NCBI GenBank assembly: GCA_934045075.1
Contig: OW203726.1
Location: 17,113,988-17,177,987, forward strand
Length of the DNA stretch: 64,000 nt
Direction of reading: 5' to 3'
Source of the DNA: Yponomeuta sedellus
Lineage: Eukaryota > Arthropoda > Insecta > Lepidoptera > Yponomeutidae
The position numbers and the translations under genes are program-made. Shown one piece after another: positions 22,010 through 32,649 of this stretch. Numbering within the stretch: the first letter of the stretch is position 1; each line of letters starts with the position of its first letter. The notes below the pieces were generated by a model. That model saw nothing but the letters and a program-made list of their open reading frames with translations. It ran no database searches and was not told where the DNA came from.

Positions 22010-22105
22010 AAATGCCGAAACGAAATTTGTGCAGTGGATGGGTGTAAAAGTAAAAAAACAAATGAAGAATTATCATTTTTTTCACTGCCGAGAGACGAAG
22101 AAAGG
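22010..22105 (+). pseudogene. THAP-domain first exon, P-element-like transposase fragment (right arm)
   Basis: The frame reads RNEICAVDGCKSKKTN, then EELSFFSLPRDEER, then a splice donor 'gaaaggtaagt' at about 22102-22109. CAVDGC supplies the first two zinc ligands (C-x4-C) of a C2CH THAP domain, and 'SFFSLPRDEE' matches the usual conserved 'FFxFPxD' region after it. The second ligand pair (C-x2-H) would be in a later exon, which I do not see. THAP domains are the DNA-binding part of P-element and THAP9-type transposases, and also occur in host proteins. No in-frame ATG close upstream gives a typical start; the nearest ATG (22012) is in another frame. The context (inverted repeat, no downstream exon) makes this a transposon relic. 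Confidence 0.65.
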
Positions 22106-22402
22106 TAAGTAGTATTTTAAATCTTATATTAAACGTCGATTTCTTTAAACATTTAGGTAGGTAGGTACTATAAAAGTAACATAAATACATAAAGGTAACT
22201 GATTTTTTTCGTGGACTTGTTAATTTCGATTCTAAATAACCACATCCGTTCTAACATTATTATGCGTAAGTGTCTCTGTCTGTCACGTTTTCACGGCTGT
22301 ACTGTCGCTATAGGTACGGAAAATTTTAAAAAATGCATAGTCGTAAATTGATGGAAAATGACAAAAATAACAATTTTATAAAGTCGTGGAGTTGTGAAAA
22401 AC

Positions 22403-22506
22403 AAATACATACACGACAAAGATGGGTAGTTGCCATCGATAAAATATTACTACTTTAGTAATATTTTATCTATGGTAGTTACCCATCTTTGTCGTGCATG
22501 CATTTG
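22403..22506. mobile_element. ~104-bp palindromic MITE, right-arm copy
   Basis: Left half begins 'caaatacatacacgacaaag'; right half ends 'gtcgtgcatgcatttg'. Apart from a few mismatches the whole element pairs with itself around an AT-rich centre. Confidence 0.75.
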
Positions 22507-22622
22507 TTTTTAATGTTAATTTAATTTAGGATCAACTAAATTGGCTTTTTAGTGTTTCGTAGTAAACATTAGAAACATGGATGTCAAATATTTAGGTATT
22601 TCTCGAATTCAAACCAATATAA

Positions 22623-22772
22623 TGTGGTCGATTCTGACCGCCACGCCCAATCTAAAAACTAAAATCAATTCTGTCTCTCCCCTTCTTCTTAAATATTTGT
22701 CTAGGAATAGAGAGGGACAAATAGAACCCATTCCAATTTCAGGATTAAACGTGGCGGTCAAAATCACCCACA
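22623..22772. mobile_element. ~150-bp TIR element nested in right arm
   Basis: Left terminus 'tgtggtcgattctgaccgcc' faces 'ggcggtcaaaatcacccaca' at the right. The same unit is inverted in the left arm (about 20424-20572), so it was present before the arms were duplicated. Confidence 0.65.
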
Positions 22773-22792
22773 ATGACGAAAAATTTAGTTTA

Positions 22793-23040
22793 TAATAATA
22801 ATAAATAAATATTTATAGACATATTACACAGATCTCGTTAGCCCTATACTAAGTACAACTAAATGACTTGTGTTATAGGTGCTAATTCGACGATAGATTT
22901 AATACAATAAATACATAGAACATCACGACTCGAGACAAACTAGAAAAGTTCGTTTCCTAGTTTGAGCCGGCCGGGGATCGAACCCGAGACCTTTGGTTTT
23001 ACAGCAGCGTGCCAAACCGCTCACCGAGGCCGTCCGAGGA
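22793..23040 (-). mobile_element. tRNA-derived SINE inserted in right arm
   Basis: This stretch is missing from the left arm, which reads straight through at 'atcaaac'. It contains 'tttcctagtttgag', 'ggggatcgaacccgagacct' (B-box complement) and 'gccaaaccgctcaccgaggc' (A-box complement), so a SINE is on the minus strand. A short 'agttt' is found on both sides and could be the target duplication. Confidence 0.7.
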
Positions 23041-23436
23041 GTTTGATACCTTAATGTTTGCTTTTCAGATGCCGCAATTGGCTTGAGATAATAGGGAGGC
23101 CTGATCTTATAACAACTCAAACAAAGCCAGCTTGTCATTTTATATTACATATATTTGACAAATAAATATGGTTATTTCACAACATTCGTTTTATTACAGT
23201 AATAATCATCATCATAGGTACAACCCTTGCGCATTCGTGCGACGACGCGCTTGCACGTGAGTCGCACGGTGGGCAACACAATCTCGACTCTTTGAGCGGG
23301 TACTTACGGTATATTTCTCCTAGCTGTGAACAGTAGTTATTATTATTAAAATTTTGTAGGCTATTATAGCGTAGGTATTTTCGCTTTAGTATGGGAGTGA
23401 TGTATCTGTTACGTAGTAACTATTATCTAATCTGTG

Positions 23437-24653
23437 CTAATACTCAGCAATAGCGCTGTTATTTGGTCAATGGTCTATTTAAGTTTTTTTAGTACATGTA
23501 GGCGCTTAGCGTTAAATTAAATATATGCAAAGTATGAAATTGAAACGCAGAAAGAAAATGATTAAAATCCTCAACGCAAATGAAAACAAAAAAGTTATGA
23601 TTACTCAGCATCCGATTTGTTATGCATTTGGCATTCGTAGCTACTTCAGCACTGTTGCACCTGGCTTTATCGCACCATGTACAATTAAACTTGATATTTT
23701 CTTTCGATAGACGAGAGAGGACGTTTTATTTTAAGACACCAGAAAGGTTCATTGAGACATTAGCTTCACCAGAATACACTGTGCCATTTTTCATTAATAT
23801 TCAAATTAGTTCACCCACTTATACATACGTGAACCCATTATGACTGCGACCTTTTGTGTCTGTATGTCTGATTTATAATTTTCGCTTAGTTCTATTGAAG
23901 CAAGATGATTTTGAAAGAATAAATTTTATTATGGCGTAATACATACATACCTAGTAAAAAAACAAACTACGATACAAACACATATTAAACTAGTTTTCAA
24001 CTCGCAAAATACGTTGGATTTTTTTGCAAGTGAAATGAAACGTTACCGGCATTCTTAGGCCTCCCGATCAGAAAGGGTGACTAAACTATAGTGATATTTT
24101 GGTTTCCATAATAGCTACGGGTGCGGAGTTTTAAAAAATATAAAGGAAGCAAATGGGCACTAATTGCTGCCTTATGAGTTATCCAGTGATTCCACAAAAG
24201 TTTGGTGATGTGCCTAGGTGACCGGTCAACCTGACGTCAGGACGTACGGTCACCCTTAAATGTTGTTTCTCTTCTAAAATATGATGGAAGAAATTCTCTA
24301 CTTAGAGGAAGCAAATAGAAGCAATAGGGCACTAAATATTCATCACAATTTCCGACGATAATACGAGTAGTGACGGGTCATTCTGACGCTGACAATTCCT
24401 AGCTGTACACCACCTTCTTCTCCTCTACCCAGATTGTCCCAGTGTCACGTTGTCTGGTGCGAATTAGCCGGTTCCAAGAACCACTCCGTCTGCGTAGTGT
24501 AAGTGGGCATGTCTGGCGAGAGGTATGCAAATGCGATTGCCATTCTGCTGGCATATAAATGGCGATCAGTATCAATTACATTCACTGGACGCAGGACGGC
24601 ACGACTCGATCTCGAGCCTTCCGAATGAATCAATCTTTCTAAAGCAAGACTAG
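23437..24653. other. No gene seen; weak promoter-like site
   Basis: No coding exon recognised. A possible decayed TIR element lies at 24076-24257 ('agggtgac' facing 'gtcaccct'). A TATA box and initiator pair at 24554-24586 is listed separately. Confidence 0.4.
24554..24586 (+). promoter_or_regulatory. TATA box plus initiator, weak candidate
   Basis: TATAAA at 24554-24559 lies 30 bp before the A of 'ttcact' (24584), a normal TATA-to-start spacing. The sequence downstream has no plausible coding frame, and one such match is expected by chance in a window this size. Confidence 0.2.
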
Positions 24654-24654
24654 G

Positions 24655-25008
24655 ATTTGAAGATTAGGAAGTGGACTGTGAAGCAAAAAGTGTAGGCAGG
24701 TTGATAAATATTAGGGGTTGCTTTATATAGATAGACAGAATATTTGAAGATGAGGAAGTGGACTGTGAAGCAAAAAGTGTAGGCAGGTTGATAAATATAG
24801 GGGTTGATTTATATAGATAGACAGAATATTTGAAGATTAGGAAGTGGACTGTGAAGCAAAAAGTGTAGGCAGGTTGATAAATATAGGGGTTGCTTTATAT
24901 ATATAGACAGAATATTTGAAGATTAGGAAGTGGTCTGTGAAGCAAAAAGTGTAGGCAGGTTGATAAATATAGGGGTTGCTTTATATAGATAGATAGAATA
25001 TTCTTTAT
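24655..25008 (+). repeat. 86-bp minisatellite, about four units
   Basis: Units begin 'atttgaagattaggaagtgg' at 24655, 24742, 24828 and 24914 (spacing 87, 86, 86). Units contain 'gcaaaaagtgtaggcaggtt' and end in a 'tatagatagacagaat' block. They differ by only a few bases, so amplification is recent. Confidence 0.95.
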
Positions 25009-25149
25009 GGTACTCTACTATACTATTTACACAGAAATTAAAGTAGGTAATATACAAATATAGTACATAGACTGAGACAAATAAGAAATTGGACACGGGT
25101 AATCGGGTCAATTAAGAAATATTGAAATTATGAATTTTAAGTTGAAAGG

Positions 25150-25345
25150 GATGCAATTTACTTAAGCCAGATGTCGCTGCCTGTACGTAATACAGAGAAT
25201 AGTGTATAAAGAGGTTCGAAATTTCACTGATGCCGGTGAGTCGCCCATTAGCTCAGTTGGAAAGAGCGCTGGCACGGATAGCCAGAGGTCGCGGGCTCGA
25301 ATCCCGGCATGGGTGGAATTTTTAGCCTCTAAATAGGTTTTTAAG
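25150..25345 (+). mobile_element. SINE-A, single full copy
   Basis: Upstream module 'atgcaatttacttaagccag' and 'ctgtacgtaatacagagaat', then a tRNA-like module (25243-25316), then tail 'cctctaaataggttttt'. The module folds with a D stem (gctc/gagc), a 5-bp anticodon stem (ctggc/gccag) with loop 'acggata', and a T arm with 'ctcgaat' loop. Position 33 is C instead of T and the top T-stem pair is a mismatch, so it is tRNA-derived but unlikely to be a working tRNA. The tRNA-like part being in the middle rather than at the 5' end is unusual for a SINE. Confidence 0.75.
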
Positions 25346-25917
25346 TTGAAAGTTTATATAAACTTAAAATAAGATAGTAAGTTTATGTAAATTTTCAACT
25401 TGGAATTCGTAATTTCTATAGCAATAATCAAATAAATAGATATACATACCTACATACGTAATATTGAAGTGCATAGATCATAGTCGGCATTATCTATTTA
25501 GACACAGTCTCTAGATATAAAAAGTCGACGTCGATTAGTCCACTAAAATACCCGTTTAAAATTCCTCTCATAAACCGGCGTCTTAGGAGTGCTTCAGTGG
25601 GATAGACTTTTTATAAACAAGATTGTTAGTATTTATATACCCTACTTGTCACCACATCACATCTCCTGCCAATTTCAGGTAGCCCTCTCAAACTGATTCT
25701 GTCAATAAGAGCTCCCTGCCCGATGAGACTATTTCATTAGAAACATCTCTTCCATATAAACGTTCATACTCAATTCAATCCGCTTAAAGGATATTTTCAT
25801 AATACATACTTGCACGGAACATATTTACAGTGACATCTAAATTGAAGAGTCACAACACGATATTGCACGCGCTACGCGAAAAAGACGCGCACAAGGCTTT
25901 TCATATAAAGTTTACTA

Positions 25918-26040
25918 AAGGGCCGGGACGAAGCCCACGCAGAAGAGACGGGGCGAGGCGAGGGCGCGATGTCTATACAATGCAGTGTCTTTCCCACGCC
26001 CCCGTCCCACGTCCCTACTGTGTGGTCGCTGGCTGAGTCT
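25918..26040. mobile_element. GC-rich short element ('gcccacgc' family), copy 1
   Basis: Contains 'cgggacgaagcccacgcag', 'cgcgatgtctatacaatgca' and 'cgtcccacgtccctactgtg', matching 28857-29020 in order. The second copy shows inverted ends, suggesting a MITE. Confidence 0.5.
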
Positions 26041-26144
26041 TGTACATTTACTTGGACCTTCGCCAGCCTTTGTGTGAAAAAATTTTGAGCAGTTACCGCT
26101 ATCGTCCAATGGAAAACCGATAATTGTTGCTAGAGCCCGATTAA

Positions 26145-26531
26145 AGGTCTACGCAGACGAGGGATTTTTATCCTCAAGGTACAAAAGTCCCTGAATCGTA
26201 AAAAATGTCCTCCGAGTATTTGTCGCGGACTCAACGCCTACGGTGTGCGGTCATTTGTTTCCCAGAAATTGAGTGAAGCGTAGGCTATGGCAGCAAATAT
26301 TCTGAGATTACATTGTGTTGTAATTTACATGAAGTTGAAAAAGTAAAGGCGTTTTAAAAGAAAACACCGAACTTTGTCCAGTCCGGTCTCTTGATGTCCT
26401 CGGTAACTTGAGGGACTTTTTGTACGGGGTACTTTTAGTCCTTCGTGTGCGTTATTTGATACACTTTATAAGAGATCTATATCGACGGATAAAAAAGTAC
26501 CCAGAGGATAGTCCCTCGCCTGCGCATGCCT
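26145..26531. mobile_element. PIF/Harbinger-like MITE
   Basis: 387 bp. Left end 'aggtctacgcagacgaggga' pairs with the complement of the right end 'aggcatgcgcaggcgaggga', then 'tatcctc' and a 'ggtac' block match as well. TAA flanks both sides (26142-26144, 26532-26534). A TTAA-type piggyBac reading is possible if the boundary is moved by one base. No coding frame. Confidence 0.65.
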
Positions 26532-26534
26532 TAA

Positions 26535-27785
26535 GTATGACGATTCAATAAACACGGTGCTATCGACAAAAGCATTAGTCATATTGCACAAACATCAATA
26601 AGAAAACCGTTGCAAAATATAATAGTTGTTTGGGAGAATAGTTAATTACTTACTGCGTCACAATGAACAAATGAAGAAGCAACAGAAAGATGCAGGTAAT
26701 GTGAAGATATGTTACAACAATATATGTACGTACGTTAAATAAAAACAAAAGTACGAAAATCTTGAGTGAATAACTCAAAATTTAATTTAAATTACCGTTA
26801 ATCTCGATATACAAGGTGATGTTGAAAGTTCCGATTAAACTTAACGGGGTTATTACACCCATCATTACAAATAACTTTCATACTCTGAAATAGCAAACAA
26901 ATTTCTGTTCGCTTCGTTCGTTCTATTTCAATAGCAAATGTCCGGTAAATTTCCGTTACACTATTTACGTAGAGGCTCCGTACTTCGCTGTTGCACAGCT
27001 ACGTAAAGGAAACAGATGAACATGTCACGGTAAAAACGAAAAACCCGAATACCGAATACTCTTAACACGAAGAACAAGCAATAATACTTAATGGAGCTTA
27101 TTCGCTCTATTCGTCAATACTTTTTTCCTCTGTGTAACTAGCAACTTTATCTATAGGAAAAATTGAGAGAAATAATCAGTTGTTCCATAAACTTTAGTGC
27201 CGTGAGTGCAGAAGAGATATTTTTTATGCTGTTTTGAACTTGTCACCATAGTAAAAGTTGATTTTCATGATTTGCCAGTTTTCGGATAGAAGTGGGGTTA
27301 AATGCTACTCTGAATAACATCGACAGCAGGCCAATCTTTAAATTTTCGTTAAAAACTGGCCCTTAATGTAAATCGTCCTATGCACTTGCACTCCATAATA
27401 TACGTAGTTATTATATTATAGAGTGCAAGCCTCCATTGGTCAATTTACATTTAAATGAGGTACACACTCACAGGGAATAACAATTACATTTATACTATTT
27501 AAAAGACATTTGTTGTACTTGTTGTGATGCTTCTGTTTCCATTATATGCATTCATTTAATCAAGGCATTCTAAAAATTAACGCTACTTAATTGTTCATGT
27601 CTAGCTTATAGAATGACGTAATCACTTAGCAACATAGACATAATCGTACGAGATAATAACAGAAATCAAATCAAGTCACAACTAAAGTACTGTCGACAGC
27701 AGATCAACTTTACATGATAGTTTGAAAAGTCTTCCATAATGACACTGAATAAAGTGCATGTACGAGTATGTTAGGGTGGATGTGC
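26535..27785. other. No gene seen
   Basis: AT-rich. No recognisable repeat or coding motif was noted. Confidence 0.4.
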
Positions 27786-28020
27786 TATTATATTAGTGTA
27801 CAGGTTGACACATTTTGAAGGTAGCGGTGTTTACACTGAACAACCTTTCTTTTTTTATTGAGAATGTAATGCCACGATGTATGAATGAATAAATGAATTT
27901 TATTTATTTCGGGAAACGATATTAATACTACGAGATTATCTACATTTAAGAAACCATAGTTGTAAATCTTTTTGTTTTCCGGCTGTGCAATAAAGTGCAA
28001 TTACAAATTAAAACGACTAA
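27786..28020 (-). repeat. Probable LINE 3' UTR, reversed
   Basis: 'gaatgaataaatgaatttta' followed by 'tttcgggaaacgatatt' and 'ccggctgtgcaataaa' resembles reversed Jockey-type LINE 3' ends elsewhere here (2640-2848, 38905-38970). The assignment is tentative. Confidence 0.4.
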
Positions 28021-28856
28021 TAATTAGATTACAATTACCTATTAATACCTAAATCATTCGTTTTCCTTCGTAAACACTCATATCACTGACCGAAAACACC
28101 TAAATAGGTACGGCATAAACCACAAACCGACCTATTTAACTTTGCTCCGGCCGGCATGAAGTTGGTCCTAATATTCGCAATAAACATCAAAATGAAGCGG
28201 ACTAGTGGTCGGGATTAAAACAGATTTATTGCGCGCACTGAATTAACTGAAACGGCAATGGCCTCGTAACTCTGGCTTTGAGCTGAAAACTACATAGGTA
28301 CCTACTAAATTTCCATTAGCATATCTGTTACCTACATATTAATTTATAGCTAGCAAGGCAAGAAGACCACCAGTCCGGTAGCCAGACCACCAGCCTAATG
28401 TGCCGACTACATTGTGAAAGCGGCTGCGAAAAAATGGACGAGACTATATAAAAGACCGAATGGGTTGGCGTGAAAGCGAATAGGTTTGTGGACAACAGTG
28501 GGCTCTGTCTATCGGTTTTTCATATTAAATTCTGAACTACATTTACCTCCTGTGTTTAAAATTTATGGAACAACTGATATTATTTTTTCAGATTTTAAAG
28601 TTTTCCCTTAACCTCATAAGCATTTTAACCCTGTACATATTGAAAATGTTATCTCTCTGCATCTTACTATCGAGCCAATATTTTAACAAACCCTACGAGT
28701 ATTCATTCGTTTCCCCCTTTGTTTGATTGACGTAGATGCGTACTAAGACAGGCTGCTAGTGAAATAATAAGAGGGTTGTAGCATGCAACTCACAGAAGGA
28801 AAGTTAAGGTGTCCAGCTTGAATTTAGTTTTATGGTTTTAGCAGTATATTTTATAA
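28021..28856. other. No gene seen; isolated TATATAAAAG
   Basis: TATATAAAAG at 28445-28454 has no clear initiator 25-35 bp downstream. No exon was recognised. Confidence 0.35.
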
Positions 28857-29020
28857 GGCCCACGCCACACAGATGGAAGGTGGGACGAGGCAGAGGCAGA
28901 GACGCGATGCTGTACAGAGTACGCGTCCTTCCCCGCCTTATTGGCTATGTCCCGACACTAATATTGGCTATGAAAGCATCTTTTCCCGTCCCATGTCCCA
29001 TCCGCGTGGCCCGAGCCTAA
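28857..29020. mobile_element. GC-rich TIR element ('gcccacgc' family), copy 2
   Basis: Left 'ggcccacgccacacagatgg' faces right 'cccatccgcgtggcccgagc', with 'ggtgggacg' facing 'cgtcccatgtccc'. About 164 bp with a non-coding centre. Related to 25918-26040. Confidence 0.6.
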
Positions 29021-29176
29021 CCATCATCTGCTTTAGCTAAGCAGAGATTTGGATTCAATAGATCGTCATAGTCTTTGGTTCGTTGTACCGAAAGGTAGCG
29101 TAATATAATTTAGGAAAATTTGGCTCTGTTACTACGTCTGAGCCCCATATAAAAGAACTACAATTCATGATTCACT

Positions 29177-29269
29177 ATGACAATTCGATGTAAATTGCAC
29201 AGCCAAGCAATCCACAGATTAACGAGAAGGAAGACTCGTACTAATCGGCTATATACATCGGATTGTCAT
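29177..29269. mobile_element. Small inverted-repeat MITE, copy 2
   Basis: 'atgacaattcgatgt' and inverse 'acatcggattgtcat' bound 93 bp, with TA on both flanks. Same family as 19761-19849. Confidence 0.65.
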
Positions 29270-29734
29270 AATAGCCAATTAATAGTAGTTTTATGATACT
29301 CGATCCAGAGTACACTAGTACTATAACCAGATTACACAGCCTGTGCTACTGGTTGTATTTATTCAGTAGTGTTTACAGTGACTTAGCACAACTCGCATGT
29401 AATATTGATGTTATAAACGAGCCTGTGAATCATTTGAGATGTTACCGAGCATCCAAACCAATAAACTCAACTAAGCCTGGTGACTCAACTAGTATTTATT
29501 ACTCACAATCAATTTCATCTGCGAATAGATAATCTAGATATTTTAGACGCCAGAACTTATATACAGGGTCACCTCTTGATGCGCAATTCTTGAAACGAGT
29601 CAGTTACATTATGTGTTACATCAACTTTTGTTCTAAGAGTTTTTTCTCAGAATTACATTTTTCGTAATATCAGGGTTTATTTAGAGGAAAGGGTGCCAAA
29701 GGTGTTTACATGGCTCAGCGCTCGAAATTTCCAA

Positions 29735-29825
29735 GGTAGGCACGCGTGATAAATAAGCCCATACTCTCTCACTGAGAGAAGGCCTTCTCGAATGCCCTGT
29801 AGTGGGACATATACTTGTATAAGGT
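29735..29825. repeat. Short interspersed repeat ('actctct' family), copy 2
   Basis: 'aagcccatactctctcactg', 'agagaaggcc' and 'tgtagtgggacatatac' match 9245-9352 and 56178-56245. Confidence 0.55.
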
Positions 29826-29829
29826 ACAT

Positions 29830-31055
29830 AAAAAATGATTTAATTTAGCGCCCTATCCATGGCACTTACGTTCTTATAAAACAAGATTTCTCTAAAGCAC
29901 TCCTTAGAGGTAGATTATTTAATATAATCACTGACTACGACTTTTCTTTTAGAAGTAGCCATTTATAAGACACATAAAATATAAGATGCAACAGGCCGAT
30001 TTTCAAGGTATGTCTAAAAGTTATTGAGTTTTACTGGCCGACTTATTTGTAATACCCAAAACACCGTACACTGAGGCCTTCACAATCGAGCTTTGCTTAA
30101 CAATGATTACAAAAATATAGAGTGGGAAGAGGCACTTTGTAGAGATTAATAATGTTACATGGACATTATTGGCCTAATTAGGCAGACCAAATCCTATCGG
30201 AATCCTGATGTTTGAAATAGCAATTAGTATGGATTTGATGAGGAAGAAACCTGTGCCATAGCAGTGGGGACATACAAGGGTTGATGTAGATAGATGGATT
30301 TCATAGCGAGACCACTGGAATCATTCAGGATTTAGGATAATATGCAGTATATCTCACAAGGTTTCCGAAGCTTCCAGCGATATGTTTTATTTTGTGCCTG
30401 CACTTCATTGAGGCATGCAAAAAGGTAGGTGCGAAAAATATTCACAGGATAGTATTTCATTCGCGCGAGTTCGTGACTTTACTCTATAACGACAACGATT
30501 CACACGTTGTCTGCAGTAGCCTTAAAAGGTGTTGTCATTCAGGCAAGCCTCTTTCCCATTAGGCATTCCAGAGAGCTCCCACTAGCGTTGTATCCTTTCA
30601 AGCGATAACCCAGCCTATCTATCTACCGACCTATTATAAAAGTTACAGGTTGTTCGTTTCTTACATCGCAGGCTGGCTGAAATGGTTGCCGAGACAGCAT
30701 AGGGGGAACTGGTTTCCGATCGTTTGTGGTCGCACAGCCACGCTTGGCTGGACCACAAAGTGGACCGACCGAATGTTCTCCTGTTCCTAGGTTACCTCCA
30801 CGGCCACAAACAACAGAAAAAAGTTACTGTAAGAAATATGAAAGTTAATTATGAATTGCTGACGACGATAGGAAAGATTCTTTTTGGTGGTAGAAATCGT
30901 CTGTTCAGCTAGATATCCTACGGCGCGTGTGCTGAAGCAAATTTTCAACTATCACTGTTTTTTAAAGTTTTTTTCCCACAGAATGAAGGAGAGATAAATC
31001 AACATGCGTGCCTACTGTGGTTTGGCGATTACACACATGTACACCCAGATTTCCT
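29830..31055. other. No gene; one 5S-SINE tail fragment
   Basis: 30238-30285 reads 'gaggaagaaacctgtgccat' then 'gtggggacatacaagggttg', the last ~50 bp of the 5S-SINE on the plus strand. The rest is unassigned. A frame at 30724-30912 has no recognised motif. Confidence 0.5.
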
Positions 31056-31059
31056 CACG

Positions 31060-31185
31060 ATGTTTTTCTTTAGAGATAAGTGGTCTTGCTACCATAGCGG
31101 TAAATTACGTAAATTTGAAAATTAAGTCATTGATACATGTCGCGATTCGAACCCCTGTAAAGCAAGCAAGTTCCAGCGCTCACTA
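31060..31185 (-). mobile_element. SINE-B fragment, reversed
   Basis: 'ttcctcacgatgtttttctt' followed by 'tcgcgattcgaacccctgta' (B-box complement), in the order seen at 6325 and 10105. Confidence 0.6.
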
Positions 31186-31244
31186 TCATTGCAATTACTC
31201 ATTTCCTCGAATCATATTTGCAAGGCATTACTAATGTGTATCGT

Positions 31245-31340
31245 TGTCAATCCTTGTATGTCCCCACTGCTGGGGCACGGGACTCTCCCTGCATCGCAGG
31301 AAGGTTAGGCCATACTCCACCACGGGGGCCAAGTCCGGGC
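31245..31340 (-). mobile_element. 5S-SINE 3' fragment, reversed
   Basis: 'ccttgtatgtccccactgct' to 'gggggccaagtccgggct', then a junction into unrelated DNA. Confidence 0.7.
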
Positions 31341-31625
31341 TAATGTGTATAGATAGGTAAAATATTCTTTATTATACACAGAAATTATACCGTGTAGATC
31401 GGGATTACAGTTTAGAGAGAAAACTACGTATCGCATAACGACCCAAATAGGCGGCTCATCGTGCACAATAGTAGCGAAGAATAACGCGACGTTTCCAGAT
31501 AAGCCCTACCAGGCACAATGATGGGCGATTGGGCATATGTTGGGCGCCCATTCACCGGTCACGTATGTCACGCTAATCTGCCGCCCAAACAATAAGCGCA
31601 CCGGCCAAATTAGCAGCGCACATTT

Positions 31626-31826
31626 AGGGCGCTTGTCGACGAGACGGTTTCTGCCCGACACGGCGCCGGCCCGGCGTCGAGCCGGTACCAGTTATGTATA
31701 AAGCTCCATACAAGTGTGCACATGAAACCGGCGCTACCGGTGCTAAACCGGTCCGGTTCGGAGCCGTGCCTGGCCGGGCGGCCGGCGCCGTGCCGGGTAG
31801 AAACCGTGCTCGTCGACACGCGCCCT
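31626..31826. mobile_element. GC-rich TIR MITE
   Basis: Left end 'agggcgcttgtcgacgagac' is matched by the complement of the right end 'aagggcgcgtgtcgacgagc'. Then 'acggtttct' and 'cacggcgccggcc' are repeated on both arms. The centre near 31695-31720 is AT-richer. Far more GC and CpG than its surroundings. No target duplication was resolved. Confidence 0.7.
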
Positions 31827-32648
31827 TAGTGGTATATTTATAACCCGTCCATGGCTTCCTTACCCCAACGCAAAATATGATTCGTATGTAATCAATTTAA
31901 ATTTCTGGCAATGTTCTTTCAATAAAAAACTTATCTACTGTTTTATCCTAAGTGTTGGAAATATTTTTACCAAAAAAGGCAGGACTTTGACAGCACCCGT
32001 ATTCGATTCGATGATAAAAAAATATCTATATTAACTGTGCAACTGCAGTGACTTTGCAACGAAGGGGTTTTTGACCACAGTTTACCTGTCTTATTGTAAT
32101 TTTGATGGTTGTTGTAACTCATTTAAAACTCGCGAACAATAATAAGATTTTAGGTTTTAATTTATTAACTGGTATTTTCCATCAAATCAGGAGCCTATTT
32201 AGAGATGTCTAAAAAAATTAAGTGCTAATTCTGTGAAAGTTACAAATTATTTTGCAACAGGTAAGTATTTTCTTAAATTTCCGCGTACCCTAACGCCAAC
32301 CCCATTGGTATTAGGTTAAGCACAGAAAAACTACGTTCAATAACCGCGTTCATAAAACAAACATACTGCCAATGAGATACCTACTAAATTATGTCCACTA
32401 TAACTGAACCAAAAGGCTAGAATCCTTGTCGCATAAGCACGAGCAGTTCTCTCTCCCACATCATTCACAAGTTGGAGTGGCGTGTAATTGAAATTCTGCG
32501 TCGTAAGCGATATCGGATTATAAGTCACGCACATAATATTCTTTCTCAGAGACAAACATGCAAATCGTATGCGGTTTTATGCGCGCTGCACTCACTGTCA
32601 ATGCGACAGAGGGACGACTAAGGACTACTTAGTAGAATTGGGATCGAA
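31827..32648. other. No gene seen
   Basis: AT-rich sequence with no recognised coding motif or repeat. Confidence 0.4.
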
Positions 32649-32649
32649 A

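Larger units (their letters stand above)
20012..23436. mobile_element. Giant inverted repeat with THAP exon sequence in both arms
   Basis: Left arm 20012-21513 is the reverse complement of right arm 21889-23436, with spacer 21514-21888. Outermost bases are 'cacagattagataatagtta' on the left and the exact inverse on the right. Over the outer 220 bp I count only about five differences. Each arm contains, from outside in: a unique outer segment, a smaller TIR element beginning 'tgtgg' (22623-22772 in the right arm), a ~104-bp palindrome (22403-22506), and a THAP exon with the promoter-like DNA before it. Arm-specific insertions are SINE-A in the left arm and another SINE in the right arm. No matching target duplication was found at the outer ends, so it may be an inverted duplication or a foldback element. 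Confidence 0.85.

Noticed and set aside
22577..22795. Open frame of 72 codons with a copy in the other arm (20391-20615)
   Set aside because: It overlaps a small TIR element duplicated in both arms; similarity between the two frames is due to the inverted repeat, not selection on a protein.
20012..23436. Assembly artefact as explanation for the giant inverted repeat
   Set aside because: Arms differ at scattered positions and carry separate SINE insertions, which a chimeric read or haplotype join would not normally create. Long reads would still settle it.
24076..24257. Possible TIR element bounded by 'agggtgac'
   Set aside because: Only 8 terminal bases pair, no target duplication and no second copy seen; not enough to call.
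25243..25316. Functional tRNA gene (cloverleaf with GGA anticodon)
   Set aside because: Position 33 is C, the T stem has a mismatch, it recurs as part of a dispersed SINE, and no Pol III T-run terminator follows at the right distance.
28445..28454. TATATAAAAG promoter
   Set aside because: No initiator at the expected distance and no downstream exon.
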